A stretch of DNA of 64,000 nt from Streptomyces griseomycini (lineage in GTDB: Bacteria > Actinomycetota > Actinomycetes > Streptomycetales > Streptomycetaceae): contig NZ_JACHJI010000011.1 of assembly GCF_014203535.1 (NCBI RefSeq), positions 124,001-188,000 on the forward strand, read 5' to 3'. The notes under the pieces were generated by a model. That model saw only the letters and a program-made list of their open reading frames with translations. It ran no database searches and was not told the origin of the DNA. Shown in pieces: positions 16,862 through 25,429 of the stretch (positions within the stretch are counted from its first letter, which is position 1; the number at the start of each line of letters is the position of its first letter). Position numbers and translations under genes: made by a program.

Positions 16862-16971
16862 GACACCGGTCCCGGGGCGCCGTCCCGGGACGCCCCCCGC
16901 GACACGCCGCCCCCCGGGCGCCCGCCGCGACACGCTGTTCCGACCCGCCCGCTCCGAGACGGAGGCATGGC

Positions 16972-17865
16972 ATGACGTACCACCTTCCCGCAGGCAAGGC
17001 CCGCACCGGCCCCTACCTCGTCGACGTCACCCCCGGGACGGCCGGCTGGGGGTACTCCTCGCTGCGCGTGCTGGAGCTGCCGCCGGGCGGCACGCACACC
17101 TTCGACACCGGTGACAGCGAGTGGATCGTGCTCCCGCTGAGCGGCGGCTGCACGGTCACCGCCGACGACGACTTCGGCCACGACGCCTTCGACCTCACCG
17201 GCCGCACGAGCGTGTTCGACGGCGTCAGCGACTTCGCCTACGTCCCGCGCGACGCCCGTACGACGGTGACCTCGGCCGGCGGCGGACGGTTCGCGCTCAC
17301 CGGGGCCCGCTGCACCCGCCGGCTGCCCGCCCGCCACGGACCGGCCGCCGACGTCCCCGTGGAACTGCGCGGCACCGGCACCTGCTCCCGCCAGGTCAAC
17401 AACTTCGGGGCGGCAGGGGTCTTCGAGTGCGACAAGCTGATCGCGGTCGAGGTCCTCACCCCCGGCGGCAACTGGTCGTCCTTCCCTCCGCACAAGCACG
17501 ACGAGCACCGGCCGGGCGAGGAGTCCGTGCTGGAGGAGATCTACTACTTCGAGTTCGCCGCCCACGACGGCACCCCCGGCCTCGGCTACCAGCGGGTCTC
17601 CCCCTCCGGCCCGGGCCGCGACACGGACGTGCTGGCCGAGGTGCGCGACGGTGACGTCGTCCTCATCCCGGACGGCTGGCACGGGCCCTCCATGGCCGTG
17701 CCGGGCCACCACATGTACTACCTCAACGTCATGGCCGGCCCCGGGGCCGAGCGCGCCTGGCTGATCTGCGACCACCCCGACCACGCCTGGATCCGGGACA
17801 CCTGGCCGGACCAGCCCGTCGACCCCCGCCTCCCCCTCTACACCGCCCCCGAGAGGTCCGCATGA
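16972..17865 (+). CDS. iolB: 5-Deoxy-glucuronate isomerase
   Basis: 297 residues, ATG at 16972 six bases after GGAGG. It is a double-cupin protein; the second cupin has the metal site FPPHKHDEH...EEIYYF and a later H in HGPSMAVPGHHMYYLNVM, as in IolB. It isomerises 5-deoxy-D-glucuronate to 2-deoxy-5-keto-D-gluconate between the IolD and IolC steps. It overlaps iolD by ATGA. Confidence 0.93.
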   Translation: MTYHLPAGKARTGPYLVDVTPGTAGWGYSSLRVLELPPGGTHTFDTGDSEWIVLPLSGGCTVTADDDFGHDAFDLTGRTSVFDGVSDFAYVPRDARTTVTSAGGGRFALTGARCTRRLPARHGPAADVPVELRGTGTCSRQVNNFGAAGVFECDKLIAVEVLTPGGNWSSFPPHKHDEHRPGEESVLEEIYYFEFAAHDGTPGLGYQRVSPSGPGRDTDVLAEVRDGDVVLIPDGWHGPSMAVPGHHMYYLNVMAGPGAERAWLICDHPDHAWIRDTWPDQPVDPRLPLYTAPERSA

Positions 17866-19733
17866 GCGCCCCCACCCGCCGACTGACGACCGCCCAGGCA
17901 CTGGTGCGGTTCCTGTCCGCCCAGTACACCGAGCGCGACGGCGTACGGCGCCGGCTGATCGCGGGCACCTGGGGCGTCTTCGGCCACGGCAACGTGGCCG
18001 GCGTCGGGCAGGCCCTCGTCGAGTACGCCGACGTGATGCCGTACCACCAGGGCCGCAACGAGCAGTCCATGGTGCACGCCGCCGTCGGCCACGCCCGCCA
18101 GCTGAACCGGCTCTCCGCGCAGGCGGTGACGACCTCCATCGGTCCCGGCGCGACCAACCTGGTCACCGGCGCCGCCCTCGCCACCATCAACCGGCTGCCG
18201 GTGCTGCTGCTCCCCGGCGACTACTTCGCCTCGCGCGTCGCCGACCCGCTGCTCCAGCAGCTGGAGCACCCGGTCGGGGCCGACGTGTCGGTCAACGACA
18301 CGCTCCGCCCGGTGTCGCGGTACTTCGACCGCGTCACCCGCCCCGAGGCGCTGATCCCCTCCGCGCTGAACGCCATGCGGGTGCTCGCCGACCCGGCCGA
18401 GACCGGCGCCGTCACCCTGGCCCTCCCCCAGGACGTACAGGCGGAGGCGTACGACTGGCCGGAGGAGTTCTTCGCCGAGCGCGTCTGGCACGTGCGCCGT
18501 CCCGCCCCGGACCCGGTGGAGCTGGCGGCCGCAGCGGAGGCCGTACGGGCCGCGCGGCGCCCGCTGATCGTCGCGGGCGGCGGCGTCCACCACAGCGAGG
18601 CCGAGGAGGCGCTGCGGGCGTTCGTGGACGCCACCGGCGTCCCGGTCGCCTCCACCCAGGCCGGCAAGGGCTCCCTGCGCCACGACCACCCGGCCGACCT
18701 CGGCGGCATCGGCCACACCGGCACGGCGGTGAGCGACGCCCTCGCCCGCACCGCCGACCTGGTGATCGGCGTCGGCACCCGCTACACCGACTTCACCACC
18801 GCCTCCGGCACCCTGTTCCAGAACCCGGACGTCCGCTTCCTCAACCTCAACGTCACCGGCTTCGACGCGCACAAGCTGGCGGCGCGCACCCTGGTCTGCG
18901 ACGCGCGGACGGGTCTCGAGCAGCTGGCCGCGGCGCTGGCCGGCCACCGCGTGGAACCGTCGTACGAGGCGGAGTACCGCGCCGGCAAGGAGCGCTGGGA
19001 GCAGGTCGTCGAGACCGCCTTCCGCGCCGAGGACGACAGCGCCGTACCGACCCAGACGCAGGTGCTCGGCGCGCTCGACGCGGTCGTGGGCGACACGGAC
19101 GTGGTGATCAACGCGGCCGGGTCGCTCCCCGGCGACCTGCACAAGCTGTGGCGCGCGCGCAGCCCGCGCCAGTACCACCTGGAGTACGGCTACTCCTGCA
19201 TGGGCTACGAGATCCCGGCCGCCCTCGGCGTGCAGCAGGCCGCGCCCGGCACGCCGGTCTGGGCGCTGGTCGGGGACGGCACCTACCTGATGATGCCGAC
19301 GGAGCTCGTCACGGCGGTCCAGGAACGCCTGCCCGTCAAGGTGGTCCTGGTCCAGAACCACGGCTACGCCTCCATCGGCGGCCTCTCCGAGGAGACGGGC
19401 GGCGAGCGGTTCGGCACCGCCTACCGCCACCGGGCCGAGGACGGCACCTTCACCGGCGCCCCGCTGCCCGTCGACCTGGCCGCCAACGCGGCCAGCCTCG
19501 GCATGGACGTGCTGCGCGCCAAGACCGTGCGGGAGCTGCGGAACGCGCTGGCCGAGGCCCGTACCGCCGACCGCCCGACGTGCGTGTACGTCGAGACCGA
19601 CCCGACCCCCACCGCTCCCCCGGCCGAGGCCTGGTGGGACGTGCCGGTGGCCGAGGTGGCGTCCCGCGAAGCCGCCGTGGCGGCCCGTGAACGGTACGAC
19701 TCCCAGGTCGCCGCGCGCCGCCGCCACCTGTAG
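17862..19733 (+). CDS. iolD: 3D-(3,5/4)-trihydroxycyclohexane-1,2-dione hydrolase
   Basis: 623 residues, coupled to iolB by ATGA. It is a thiamine-diphosphate enzyme of the acetolactate-synthase fold: N-terminal PYR domain with the activating Glu in GRNEQS, a central Rossmann-like domain, and a C-terminal PP domain with the ThDP motif GDGTYLMMPTEL...NHGY. It hydrolytically opens the six-membered ring to 5-deoxy-glucuronate, the committed step. The length agrees with family members (about 620-640). Confidence 0.93.
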   Translation: MSAPTRRLTTAQALVRFLSAQYTERDGVRRRLIAGTWGVFGHGNVAGVGQALVEYADVMPYHQGRNEQSMVHAAVGHARQLNRLSAQAVTTSIGPGATNLVTGAALATINRLPVLLLPGDYFASRVADPLLQQLEHPVGADVSVNDTLRPVSRYFDRVTRPEALIPSALNAMRVLADPAETGAVTLALPQDVQAEAYDWPEEFFAERVWHVRRPAPDPVELAAAAEAVRAARRPLIVAGGGVHHSEAEEALRAFVDATGVPVASTQAGKGSLRHDHPADLGGIGHTGTAVSDALARTADLVIGVGTRYTDFTTASGTLFQNPDVRFLNLNVTGFDAHKLAARTLVCDARTGLEQLAAALAGHRVEPSYEAEYRAGKERWEQVVETAFRAEDDSAVPTQTQVLGALDAVVGDTDVVINAAGSLPGDLHKLWRARSPRQYHLEYGYSCMGYEIPAALGVQQAAPGTPVWALVGDGTYLMMPTELVTAVQERLPVKVVLVQNHGYASIGGLSEETGGERFGTAYRHRAEDGTFTGAPLPVDLAANAASLGMDVLRAKTVRELRNALAEARTADRPTCVYVETDPTPTAPPAEAWWDVPVAEVASREAAVAARERYDSQVAARRRHL

Positions 19734-19759
19734 AAGCCCTCCGCGAAAGGTTCCGCGCC

Positions 19760-20527
19760 GTGACCGAACCCGCGCACCGTTCACTGGACCTCGCCCTGGA
19801 CCGGGGCAGTCCGGTGCCGCTGTACCACCAGCTCGCCCAGCAGTTGGAGGCGGCGATCGAGCACGGCGCCCTCACCCCGGGCAGCCTCCTGGGCAACGAG
19901 GTCGACCTCTCCGCGCGCCTCGGCCTGTCCCGCCCCACCGTCCGCCAGGCCATCCGGTCCCTCGTCGACAAGGGGCTCCTGGTCCGGCGGCGCGGGGTGG
20001 GCACCCAGGTGGTGCACAGCCAGGTCAAGCGCCCCCTGGAACTGAGCAGCCTCTACGACGACCTGGAGGCGGCCGGCCAGGGGCCGAGCACCCAGGTGGT
20101 CCGCAACGAGACGGTCCCGGCGCCCGCCGACGCGGCGGCCGCTCTGGGCCTGGCCGAGGGCGACGAGGTGGTCCTCCTGGAACGCCTGCGCCGCACCCAC
20201 GGCCAGCCGGTCGCCCTGCTGTGCAACCACCTCCCGCCCGGCCTGCTCGACCTGGACGGTGCCCGCCTGGAGGCGACCGGCCTGTACCGCGTGATGCGTG
20301 CGGCGGGCATCGTCCTGCACAGCGCCCGCCAGACCGTCGGCGCCCGCTCGGCCACCGCCGAGGAGGCCGCCCGCCTGGACGAGCAGGAGGGCGCCGCCCT
20401 CCTCACCATGCAGCGCACGGCCTACGACGACACGGGGCGGCCGGTGGAGTTCGGGACGCACGTCTACCGCGCGTCCCGGTACGCGTTCGACTTCCAGCTG
20501 ATGGTCAGACCCCGAGGCTCGCGCTGA
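19760..20527 (+). CDS. GntR/HutC-type transcriptional regulator with UTRA domain
   Basis: 255 residues, GTG at 19760, 26 bp after iolD. Residues about 17-85 form the winged helix (PLYHQLAQQLEAAIEHGALTPG, then LSRPTVRQAIRSL), followed by an UTRA ligand-binding domain. As the last gene of the iol operon it is the probable inositol-pathway regulator (IolR-like role), sensing a pathway intermediate; GTTTGTACTKACA is a candidate site. Its last 23 bp overlap the end of the convergent DUF427 gene. Confidence 0.88.
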   Translation: MTEPAHRSLDLALDRGSPVPLYHQLAQQLEAAIEHGALTPGSLLGNEVDLSARLGLSRPTVRQAIRSLVDKGLLVRRRGVGTQVVHSQVKRPLELSSLYDDLEAAGQGPSTQVVRNETVPAPADAAAALGLAEGDEVVLLERLRRTHGQPVALLCNHLPPGLLDLDGARLEATGLYRVMRAAGIVLHSARQTVGARSATAEEAARLDEQEGAALLTMQRTAYDDTGRPVEFGTHVYRASRYAFDFQLMVRPRGSR

Positions 20528-21311
20528 AGGGCGTGACCGGGCGCCGGAGGCGCTCACCGTCCACGGTGAGGTCGACCACCTCGTTGAAGAAGGCCAGCCG
20601 GCCCCTGATCGCGGCCACGGCGGGCAGCGGGTCGGGATAGCTCCACACGATGTTCGGCGGCACGGCGGCCCCGCCGCGCCAGGACCAGTACGAGGCGGCC
20701 GTGCCCTTGTACGGGCATCGGGTGCTGTGGTCCGTGGCGTCGAGGAGGTCCAGGCGGACGTCCCCGCGCGGGACGTAGTAGCGGATCGGCAGGGAGGTCT
20801 CGAAGAGCAGGACCGGGGCCCGGGTGTCGGCGACGACCGTGCCGTCGATCTCCACCCGGACGTGGCGGCTGCTCGGCACGGCGTCCACCCGGGTGTGCGG
20901 GTCGCGGGGGTGGACGAAGATCTCCTCCTCCTCCTCGTACCAGTGGTCGAGTCCCGTGTCGGTGCGCCGGAACCACTCGAAGGCGACGTGCCCGGCCAGG
21001 TCGCCGGCGGGGAACGTCCAGGCCGCGTTCGGGCGCACCCCGCCGCCGGCCTCGAGGTCGTAGAAGACCGTCGCGCCGGTGTGCCCGCCCGCGGGCGGGT
21101 GCCGCGCGGGGCGGAGGAGGTCGGTGCGCACCTCCTCGCGGGGGAAGGCGTACTGGGGGACGGGCAGCCGGGGCTCCCAGACGAGGACCGGGTGGCGGCT
21201 GTCGACGACGGTGACGTCGCCCGCGGTACCGCGCACCCAGCGCTCGCTGGGCTCCCACAGCAGGCCTTCGGGGGTCGCCCGCAGGGCACGGGCGGCGGGG
21301 TGGGTGGTCAT
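20505..21311 (-). CDS. DUF427 protein with two domains
   Basis: 268 residues from the ATG at 21311, preceded by GGAGGGAG. The C-terminal half shows the DUF427 core (VRVEIDGTVVADTR, ETSLPIRYYVPRGDVR, CPYKGTAASYWSW), and the N-terminal half repeats it more loosely (VTVVDSRHPVLVWE, PVPQYAFPREEVR), so it is a tandem of two domains. These are small beta-barrel proteins of unknown biochemical role. It is convergent with and overlaps the gntR gene by 23 bp. Confidence 0.82.
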   Translation of the reverse strand: MTTHPAARALRATPEGLLWEPSERWVRGTAGDVTVVDSRHPVLVWEPRLPVPQYAFPREEVRTDLLRPARHPPAGGHTGATVFYDLEAGGGVRPNAAWTFPAGDLAGHVAFEWFRRTDTGLDHWYEEEEEIFVHPRDPHTRVDAVPSSRHVRVEIDGTVVADTRAPVLLFETSLPIRYYVPRGDVRLDLLDATDHSTRCPYKGTAASYWSWRGGAAVPPNIVWSYPDPLPAVAAIRGRLAFFNEVVDLTVDGERLRRPVTPFSASLGV

Positions 21312-21376
21312 GACCGGCGCTCCCTCCGGATGTCCGGGTCCCCCCTCCCACGGTCCCACCGGCGGGCCCGGACGTC

Positions 21377-22360
21377 TCAGTGCGCCCCGTCCAGCCGGGC
21401 CCGCTGCTCCGCCGACAGTTCCAGGTCCACGGCCGCCAGGTTCTCCTCCAGCTGGGCCACCGAGGACACCCCGACCAGCGGGACGATCGGCAGCTCGTGG
21501 CCGAGCTGCCAGGCCAGCACCACCTGGTTGACGGTCGCCCCGGTCTCGTCGGCGATCTCGCGCAGCACCGCGAGCCGGGCCGGGGTGCCCGGGTGGTCGA
21601 AGTCGCGGGGCAGCCGGTCGGGGCGGGTGTACGCGCCCTTGAGCAGCGGCGAGTAGGCGACCAGGGTCAGCGCGGGCTCGGCCCGCAGGTAGGAGGCCAT
21701 TTCGGCGCCGGCGTGGCCGAGGCTGCCGTCGGGGAAGAGGTCTTCGGGGACGTCGGTGCGGGGACGCAGGTAGCTGTGCGCGTACTGGAGCACCTCGTAA
21801 CCGGGCAGCCCGGCCGCCGCCGCGAGGGCGCGGGCCCGCTCCACCCGCCACACGGCCTGGTTGCTCGCGCCGAGCAGCCCCACCGTGCCCTCGGCGACCA
21901 GGGCCGCGAAGCCCTCGACCGTCTCCCGCTGGGGGACGGTGTGGTCGTCGATGTGCGCGTACAGCAGGTCCAGCCGCTCCGTGCCGAGCCGCTCGCGACT
22001 GCGGTCCGCCGCTTCCCGGATCACCTTCGCCGACAGGCCCTCGGGGTTGTCGACGTAGCTCGTGCCGGGGGCGAGGGGGCGGGCGCCGAGCTTGGTCGCG
22101 ACGACGATCTCGTCACCGACGCCGCGGCTGCGCCGCCAGCGGCCGAGCAGTTCCTCGCTCTGCCCGCCCTGGCCGCCGTCGGTCCAGAAGGCGTAGTTGT
22201 CGGACGTGTCGATGAAGGTGCCGCCGGCCTCGACGTAGCGGTCGAGCACGGCGAAGGAGGTCCTCTCGTCGGTCACCGACCCGAAGAGCATGGCGCCGAG
22301 CGCGAGCACGCTCACCTCGCGCCGGGTCTGCGGATCGGCGCCGATCGTGCGGTACTTCAT
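21377..22360 (-). CDS. Aldo/keto reductase
   Basis: 327 residues, ATG at 22360 preceded by GGGAGGAAAC. It is a TIM-barrel NADPH-dependent reductase; the tetrad is present as D (FIDTSDNYAF), Tyr of the same segment, Lys (VVATKLGA) and His (LLYAHIDDHT). The C-terminal SSVAQLEENLAAVDLELS is the NADP-binding region. Substrates of such enzymes cannot be inferred. The promoter is of the MerR type (22406-22436), suggesting induction by an electrophile or metal. A short remnant of a homologous gene lies at 24422-24469. Confidence 0.9.
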   Translation of the reverse strand: MKYRTIGADPQTRREVSVLALGAMLFGSVTDERTSFAVLDRYVEAGGTFIDTSDNYAFWTDGGQGGQSEELLGRWRRSRGVGDEIVVATKLGARPLAPGTSYVDNPEGLSAKVIREAADRSRERLGTERLDLLYAHIDDHTVPQRETVEGFAALVAEGTVGLLGASNQAVWRVERARALAAAAGLPGYEVLQYAHSYLRPRTDVPEDLFPDGSLGHAGAEMASYLRAEPALTLVAYSPLLKGAYTRPDRLPRDFDHPGTPARLAVLREIADETGATVNQVVLAWQLGHELPIVPLVGVSSVAQLEENLAAVDLELSAEQRARLDGAH

Positions 22361-22405
22361 GGCTGTTTCCTCCCGTTCACGCCCCGTCGTCGGGGACGGA
22401 ACGGG

Positions 22406-22436
22406 AGTCTTCCTCTTGGAGCGCGCTTCAAGTCAA
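22406..22436 (-). promoter_or_regulatory. MerR-type promoter of the aldo/keto reductase gene (19-bp spacer)
   Basis: On the minus strand: TTGACT (22436-22431), 19-nt spacer, AAGACT (22411-22406). The spacer contains CTTGAAGCGCGCTCCAAG (22432-22415), an 18-bp palindrome with one mismatched pair. An overlong spacer with a centred dyad is the hallmark of promoters untwisted by MerR activators. No MerR gene is in the window. Confidence 0.6.
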
Positions 22437-22459
22437 GCGTTCCAAAGGCTCCTCGGGGT

Positions 22460-23122
22460 TCAGCGGGCGAACGGCCCGTCCAGCGCGGCCCACTGGAGCA
22501 GCATGATGGTCTTGGCGTCGTTGATCTCGCCGGTGCGGATCATCTCCAGGGCCCGGCGGAAAGGGAGTTCGAGGATCTCGATGTCCTCGCCCTCCTCGCC
22601 CAGTCCCCCGCCTTCGTGGGTCCGGGTCGAGGGGCCGTAGGCGGCGGCGTAGAAGCTGACGCGTTCGGTGACCGAGCCGGGGCTCATGTAGACGTCGAAG
22701 ACGTGCTGGACGGCGCCGATGGTGTGCCCGGTCTCCTCCACCACCTCACGGCGCACGGCGAGCTCCGGGTGCTCGTCCTCGTCGTCGAGCAAACCGCCCG
22801 GCGTCTCGATCAGCATGCCGTCGGGGTGACCGTTGACGTACACCGGGAAGCGGAACTGGCGGGTGAGCAGCACGGTTTCGCGTTCGGCGTCGTAGAGGAG
22901 CATCGTGGCGCCGTTGCCGCGGTCGTGCGTCTCGCGTTCCTGGGTGCTCCAGGTGCCGTCGGCGTGCCGGAAGTCGAAGGTGGTGGTCCGCTCGACGTAC
23001 CAGTGACTGGAGAGCAGTCTCACGTCCCGGACCTTCACCCGGGGGTTGCCGGTCAGGTCCCGGCCGGTCCGGTCGAGCCCGGTGCGGCCCCGGCGGTCCG
23101 GGGTGTCGATTCCGGCGGTCAT
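22460..23122 (-). CDS. NUDIX hydrolase (NudK/ADP-ribose pyrophosphatase-like)
   Basis: 220 residues, ATG at 23122. The NUDIX box GGLLDDE...ELAVRREVVEETGH (GX5EX7REUXEEXGU) is complete, followed by YMSPGSVTERVSFYAA, typical of GDP-mannose/ADP-sugar hydrolases. It cleaves a nucleoside diphosphate linked to another moiety. It lies 99 bp upstream of the aldo/keto reductase, but that gap holds its own promoter. Confidence 0.87.
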   Translation of the reverse strand: MTAGIDTPDRRGRTGLDRTGRDLTGNPRVKVRDVRLLSSHWYVERTTTFDFRHADGTWSTQERETHDRGNGATMLLYDAERETVLLTRQFRFPVYVNGHPDGMLIETPGGLLDDEDEHPELAVRREVVEETGHTIGAVQHVFDVYMSPGSVTERVSFYAAAYGPSTRTHEGGGLGEEGEDIEILELPFRRALEMIRTGEINDAKTIMLLQWAALDGPFAR

Positions 23123-23363
23123 CGCAGGACCGCCGGGCGGAGGGACACGTGCAGGGAGGACACGTACAGAATGGTCATACCCGCTTCTACCATCCGGCCC
23201 CGCCCGGGACCACGCGCAGTCGGCCCTGCGGTGCCGCGTGGCTCACGGCAGGAGCCTGCCGGACGAATCCGGTTGAGCGTGCCGGACGGAAGCGGGACAC
23301 TCGCACGATGACCACCGATTCCTCCCTCCGAAGCCGCGGGCCCGTGAGTGAGAGGCCCGGCAG

Positions 23364-23780
23364 GTGAACGGCCGCGCTGTGGTCCTCGACGAGCTTGCCC
23401 AGGGTCTGCGCCCGCCGGCACAGGGGCTCGAACGGTTCGAGGGTCTGACCGACGAGGACCAGTCCGTTGCACTGCGGGACCTCTGCCGGTTCTGCGTGCA
23501 GGCACGCGCCACCGGCGATGACGCGCTCGAGGGCATCCGGCGGCCCGGGCTCCGGCCGACCCGCACGCCGTCCGTTCCGGTCCCGCGCGGACGGATCGAC
23601 GAGCAGCTGGGAAAGGCCGCCGGCCTGACCCCGCGGCACGAACGGATCAAGGCGTTTCGCTCGCTGGTCCAGATCCTGGGCCTCGCCGACGCGCGGCGAC
23701 GAGAGCGGTTCCGCGCCGACGGATGCTCCCACGAGCGGCACCAGCCGGCACCTGACCGTGGACGGGGCGTACCCGCCTGA
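23364..23780 (+). CDS. DUF5958 family protein
   Basis: 138 residues from a GTG at 23364. The pattern VLDELAQGLRP...GLERFEGLTDEDQ, then CVQARATGDDALEGIRRPGLRPT and the C-terminal RRRERFRADGCSHERH, recalls the small actinobacterial DUF5958 family. It is predicted soluble and helical, with no known function. It stands alone between a NUDIX gene and a GNAT gene. The 240-bp gap upstream (23123-23363) shows no clear promoter. Confidence 0.7.
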   Translation: MNGRAVVLDELAQGLRPPAQGLERFEGLTDEDQSVALRDLCRFCVQARATGDDALEGIRRPGLRPTRTPSVPVPRGRIDEQLGKAAGLTPRHERIKAFRSLVQILGLADARRRERFRADGCSHERHQPAPDRGRGVPA

Positions 23781-23850
23781 ACGGGCTCGGGCGCGCCGGC
23801 GACCGGCGCCCCCGGCCCGGTGACCGTCCCGAACTCGGCGAGGAGGAGCA

Positions 23851-24366
23851 GTGCGGTTGCGCAACGTCGTACCGGGCGATGTGGACGCCTACGTCCGGAT
23901 GCGGTGCGACCCGGTCATGACGGCTGACCTCGGCGGGCCGCTACCGGCCGAACACATGCCGGAGAAAGTGCGTCGGGACGCCCGTGAGGCGGCGGCCGAT
24001 CAGGCCTGGATCAAGATGATCCTTCCCGATCCCGACACCCCCCACGTGGTGGCCGGGCAGGTGACCATCTGGTCCCACGACACCGACGACGGGCCCGTCT
24101 CGGAGATCGGGTGGATGGTCCTGCCGCAGTTCCAGGGCCGTGGTCTGGGCAAACGCGCAGCCCGCGCCCTGCTCGAGCGGGCGCGGGACGAGAACCGCTG
24201 GGGGGTCGTGCACGCCTTCCCGGCAACGGGCAACAGGGCCTCGAACGGCATCTGCCGTTCTCTCGGCTTCCGGTTCGTCGCCGAACGGAACGTGACCTTC
24301 GCGGGCCGAGTGCTGCGCGGGAACCACTGGGCCGTCGATCCTCGCACCGACCTGACACCGGCATGA
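23851..24366 (+). CDS. GNAT N-acetyltransferase
   Basis: 171 residues, GTG at 23851 after GAGGAGGAGCA. It has the acetyl-CoA site QFQGRGLGKRAARALL (Q/RxxGxG/A) and the C-terminal N-x-A-S-N-G-I-C-R-S-L-G-F, typical of RimJ/RimL-like proteins. It transfers an acetyl group to a small molecule or protein N-terminus; the substrate is unknown. Confidence 0.87.
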   Translation: MRLRNVVPGDVDAYVRMRCDPVMTADLGGPLPAEHMPEKVRRDAREAAADQAWIKMILPDPDTPHVVAGQVTIWSHDTDDGPVSEIGWMVLPQFQGRGLGKRAARALLERARDENRWGVVHAFPATGNRASNGICRSLGFRFVAERNVTFAGRVLRGNHWAVDPRTDLTPA

Positions 24367-24421
24367 CATCCGCGGCCCGCACGGCCGGGTGACACACGCC
24401 GGAGGACGGGCGACCGGACCG

Positions 24422-24469
24422 GACCGAGCCCTCGGTGACCAGGGCGGCGAAGCCCTCCGCCGTCTCGCG
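24422..24469 (-). pseudogene. Remnant of an aldo/keto reductase gene (16 codons)
   Basis: The minus-strand translation RETAEGFAALVTEGSV matches RETVEGFAALVAEGTV of the intact reductase at 21377-22360 at 13 of 16 positions. No reductase sequence flanks it and no ORF contains it in a sensible gene, so it looks like debris of a deleted paralogue. Confidence 0.6.
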
Positions 24470-24521
24470 CCTGCGGCCGGGCGACCTGCTCCGCCCGCCC
24501 TGCCCGCAGCAGGTCAGGGGG

Positions 24522-25130
24522 TCAGCCGGACGACTCGGGCGCCGGCGCGGGCAGGGACGCGGAGCAGGTCGCCCGGCCGAACCCGCCACTGGCCGTGGCG
24601 CTCTGCACGTGCCGCCCGCGCACGGCGACCGCGCAACGGACCTGGCCGCCCCGCTCACCCAGGGTGATCCTGATGACGGGGTTCTGCCCCAGAGGCACCT
24701 CGACCGTCCTCTTCCACGGCAGCCGGGCACCGGAGACGGTCTCCGCCGTGCCCTGCTCGCTCACCCCCTGGTAGCTGAGGTCGGCGGTCCCCTCGCCGGT
24801 CACCTCGTACGTCACCGGCGCGGTGAGGACCTCGGGCCCGGCCTCGCCCTCGTCGCCGTCGCGCACCACACCGAACAGCACGAAGCCGAGGCAGAACACG
24901 AGGAAGCAGAGGGCCGCGATCAGCACGGGACGGTCGGAGTGGATCCTCCGGCCGCCGCTCCCGGTGCCGGCCGGAGGAGTCCCGCCGTGCCCGTCGGCTC
25001 CGGCCGTCACGGTCGTTTCGGCCGCTTCGGCCTTTTCGGTCGCTCCGGTCGTCCCGGGAGCGTTCCCTTCCGCCCCCGTGTGCCCGGCGGTGGGCACGGA
25101 GGGCCCCGCCTCGCGCGTCTCGCTGCTCAT
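24522..25130 (-). CDS. MmpS-like single-pass membrane protein
   Basis: 202 residues from the ATG at 25130, with GAGGGGAG upstream. Residues 1-70 are a disordered Thr/Gly/Ala-rich cytoplasmic tail, then one transmembrane helix (VLIAALCFLVFCLGFVLFGV), then an extracellular domain with VTYEVTGEGTADLSYQG...RITLG and two cysteines, resembling the MmpS/DUF4307-type Ig-like fold. MmpS proteins assist RND exporters in mycobacteria, but no MmpL partner is nearby, so the role is open. Confidence 0.7.
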   Translation of the reverse strand: MSSETREAGPSVPTAGHTGAEGNAPGTTGATEKAEAAETTVTAGADGHGGTPPAGTGSGGRRIHSDRPVLIAALCFLVFCLGFVLFGVVRDGDEGEAGPEVLTAPVTYEVTGEGTADLSYQGVSEQGTAETVSGARLPWKRTVEVPLGQNPVIRITLGERGGQVRCAVAVRGRHVQSATASGGFGRATCSASLPAPAPESSG

Positions 25131-25341
25131 CCGAACTCCCCTCGGCCACAGGCCCGGACGGACCCCGCCCGATCCAAAAGGCGTGGGGAGAGCCTTGTCA
25201 AGGGACGTCGGTCCGGCCGTCAGGGTTGGCCTGATCTCACCGCACCGCTGCACGGCAAGACTCCGCGCAGAAGAGGGAAACCAGCAGCTCAGGCCTCAAC
25301 AGACGGGTTTTTCAGGTGAGTTGGGCAAATAGTCCGCGCAG

Positions 25342-25371
25342 TTGACATGGACAGGGCGTTTTTTGTTAGGA
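25342..25371 (+). promoter_or_regulatory. Candidate promoter of the RHS toxin gene
   Basis: TTGACA (25342-25347), 18-nt spacer containing a T6 run, TTAGGA (25366-25371); TAGGAC at 19 nt is an alternative -10. It gives a leader of about 55 nt to the ATG at 25430. The rest of 25131-25429 shows no gene. Confidence 0.5.
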
Positions 25372-25429
25372 CTCTCGGCTGCCGACTGCCGTCCGGCAGC
25401 CGGTCCTTGGTTCCTTCGAAGGGAAACCG

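Noticed and set aside
25254..25341. Possible riboswitch or leader upstream of the RHS gene
   Set aside because: No recognisable riboswitch core and no long stable hairpin were seen, only a promoter-like region further down.
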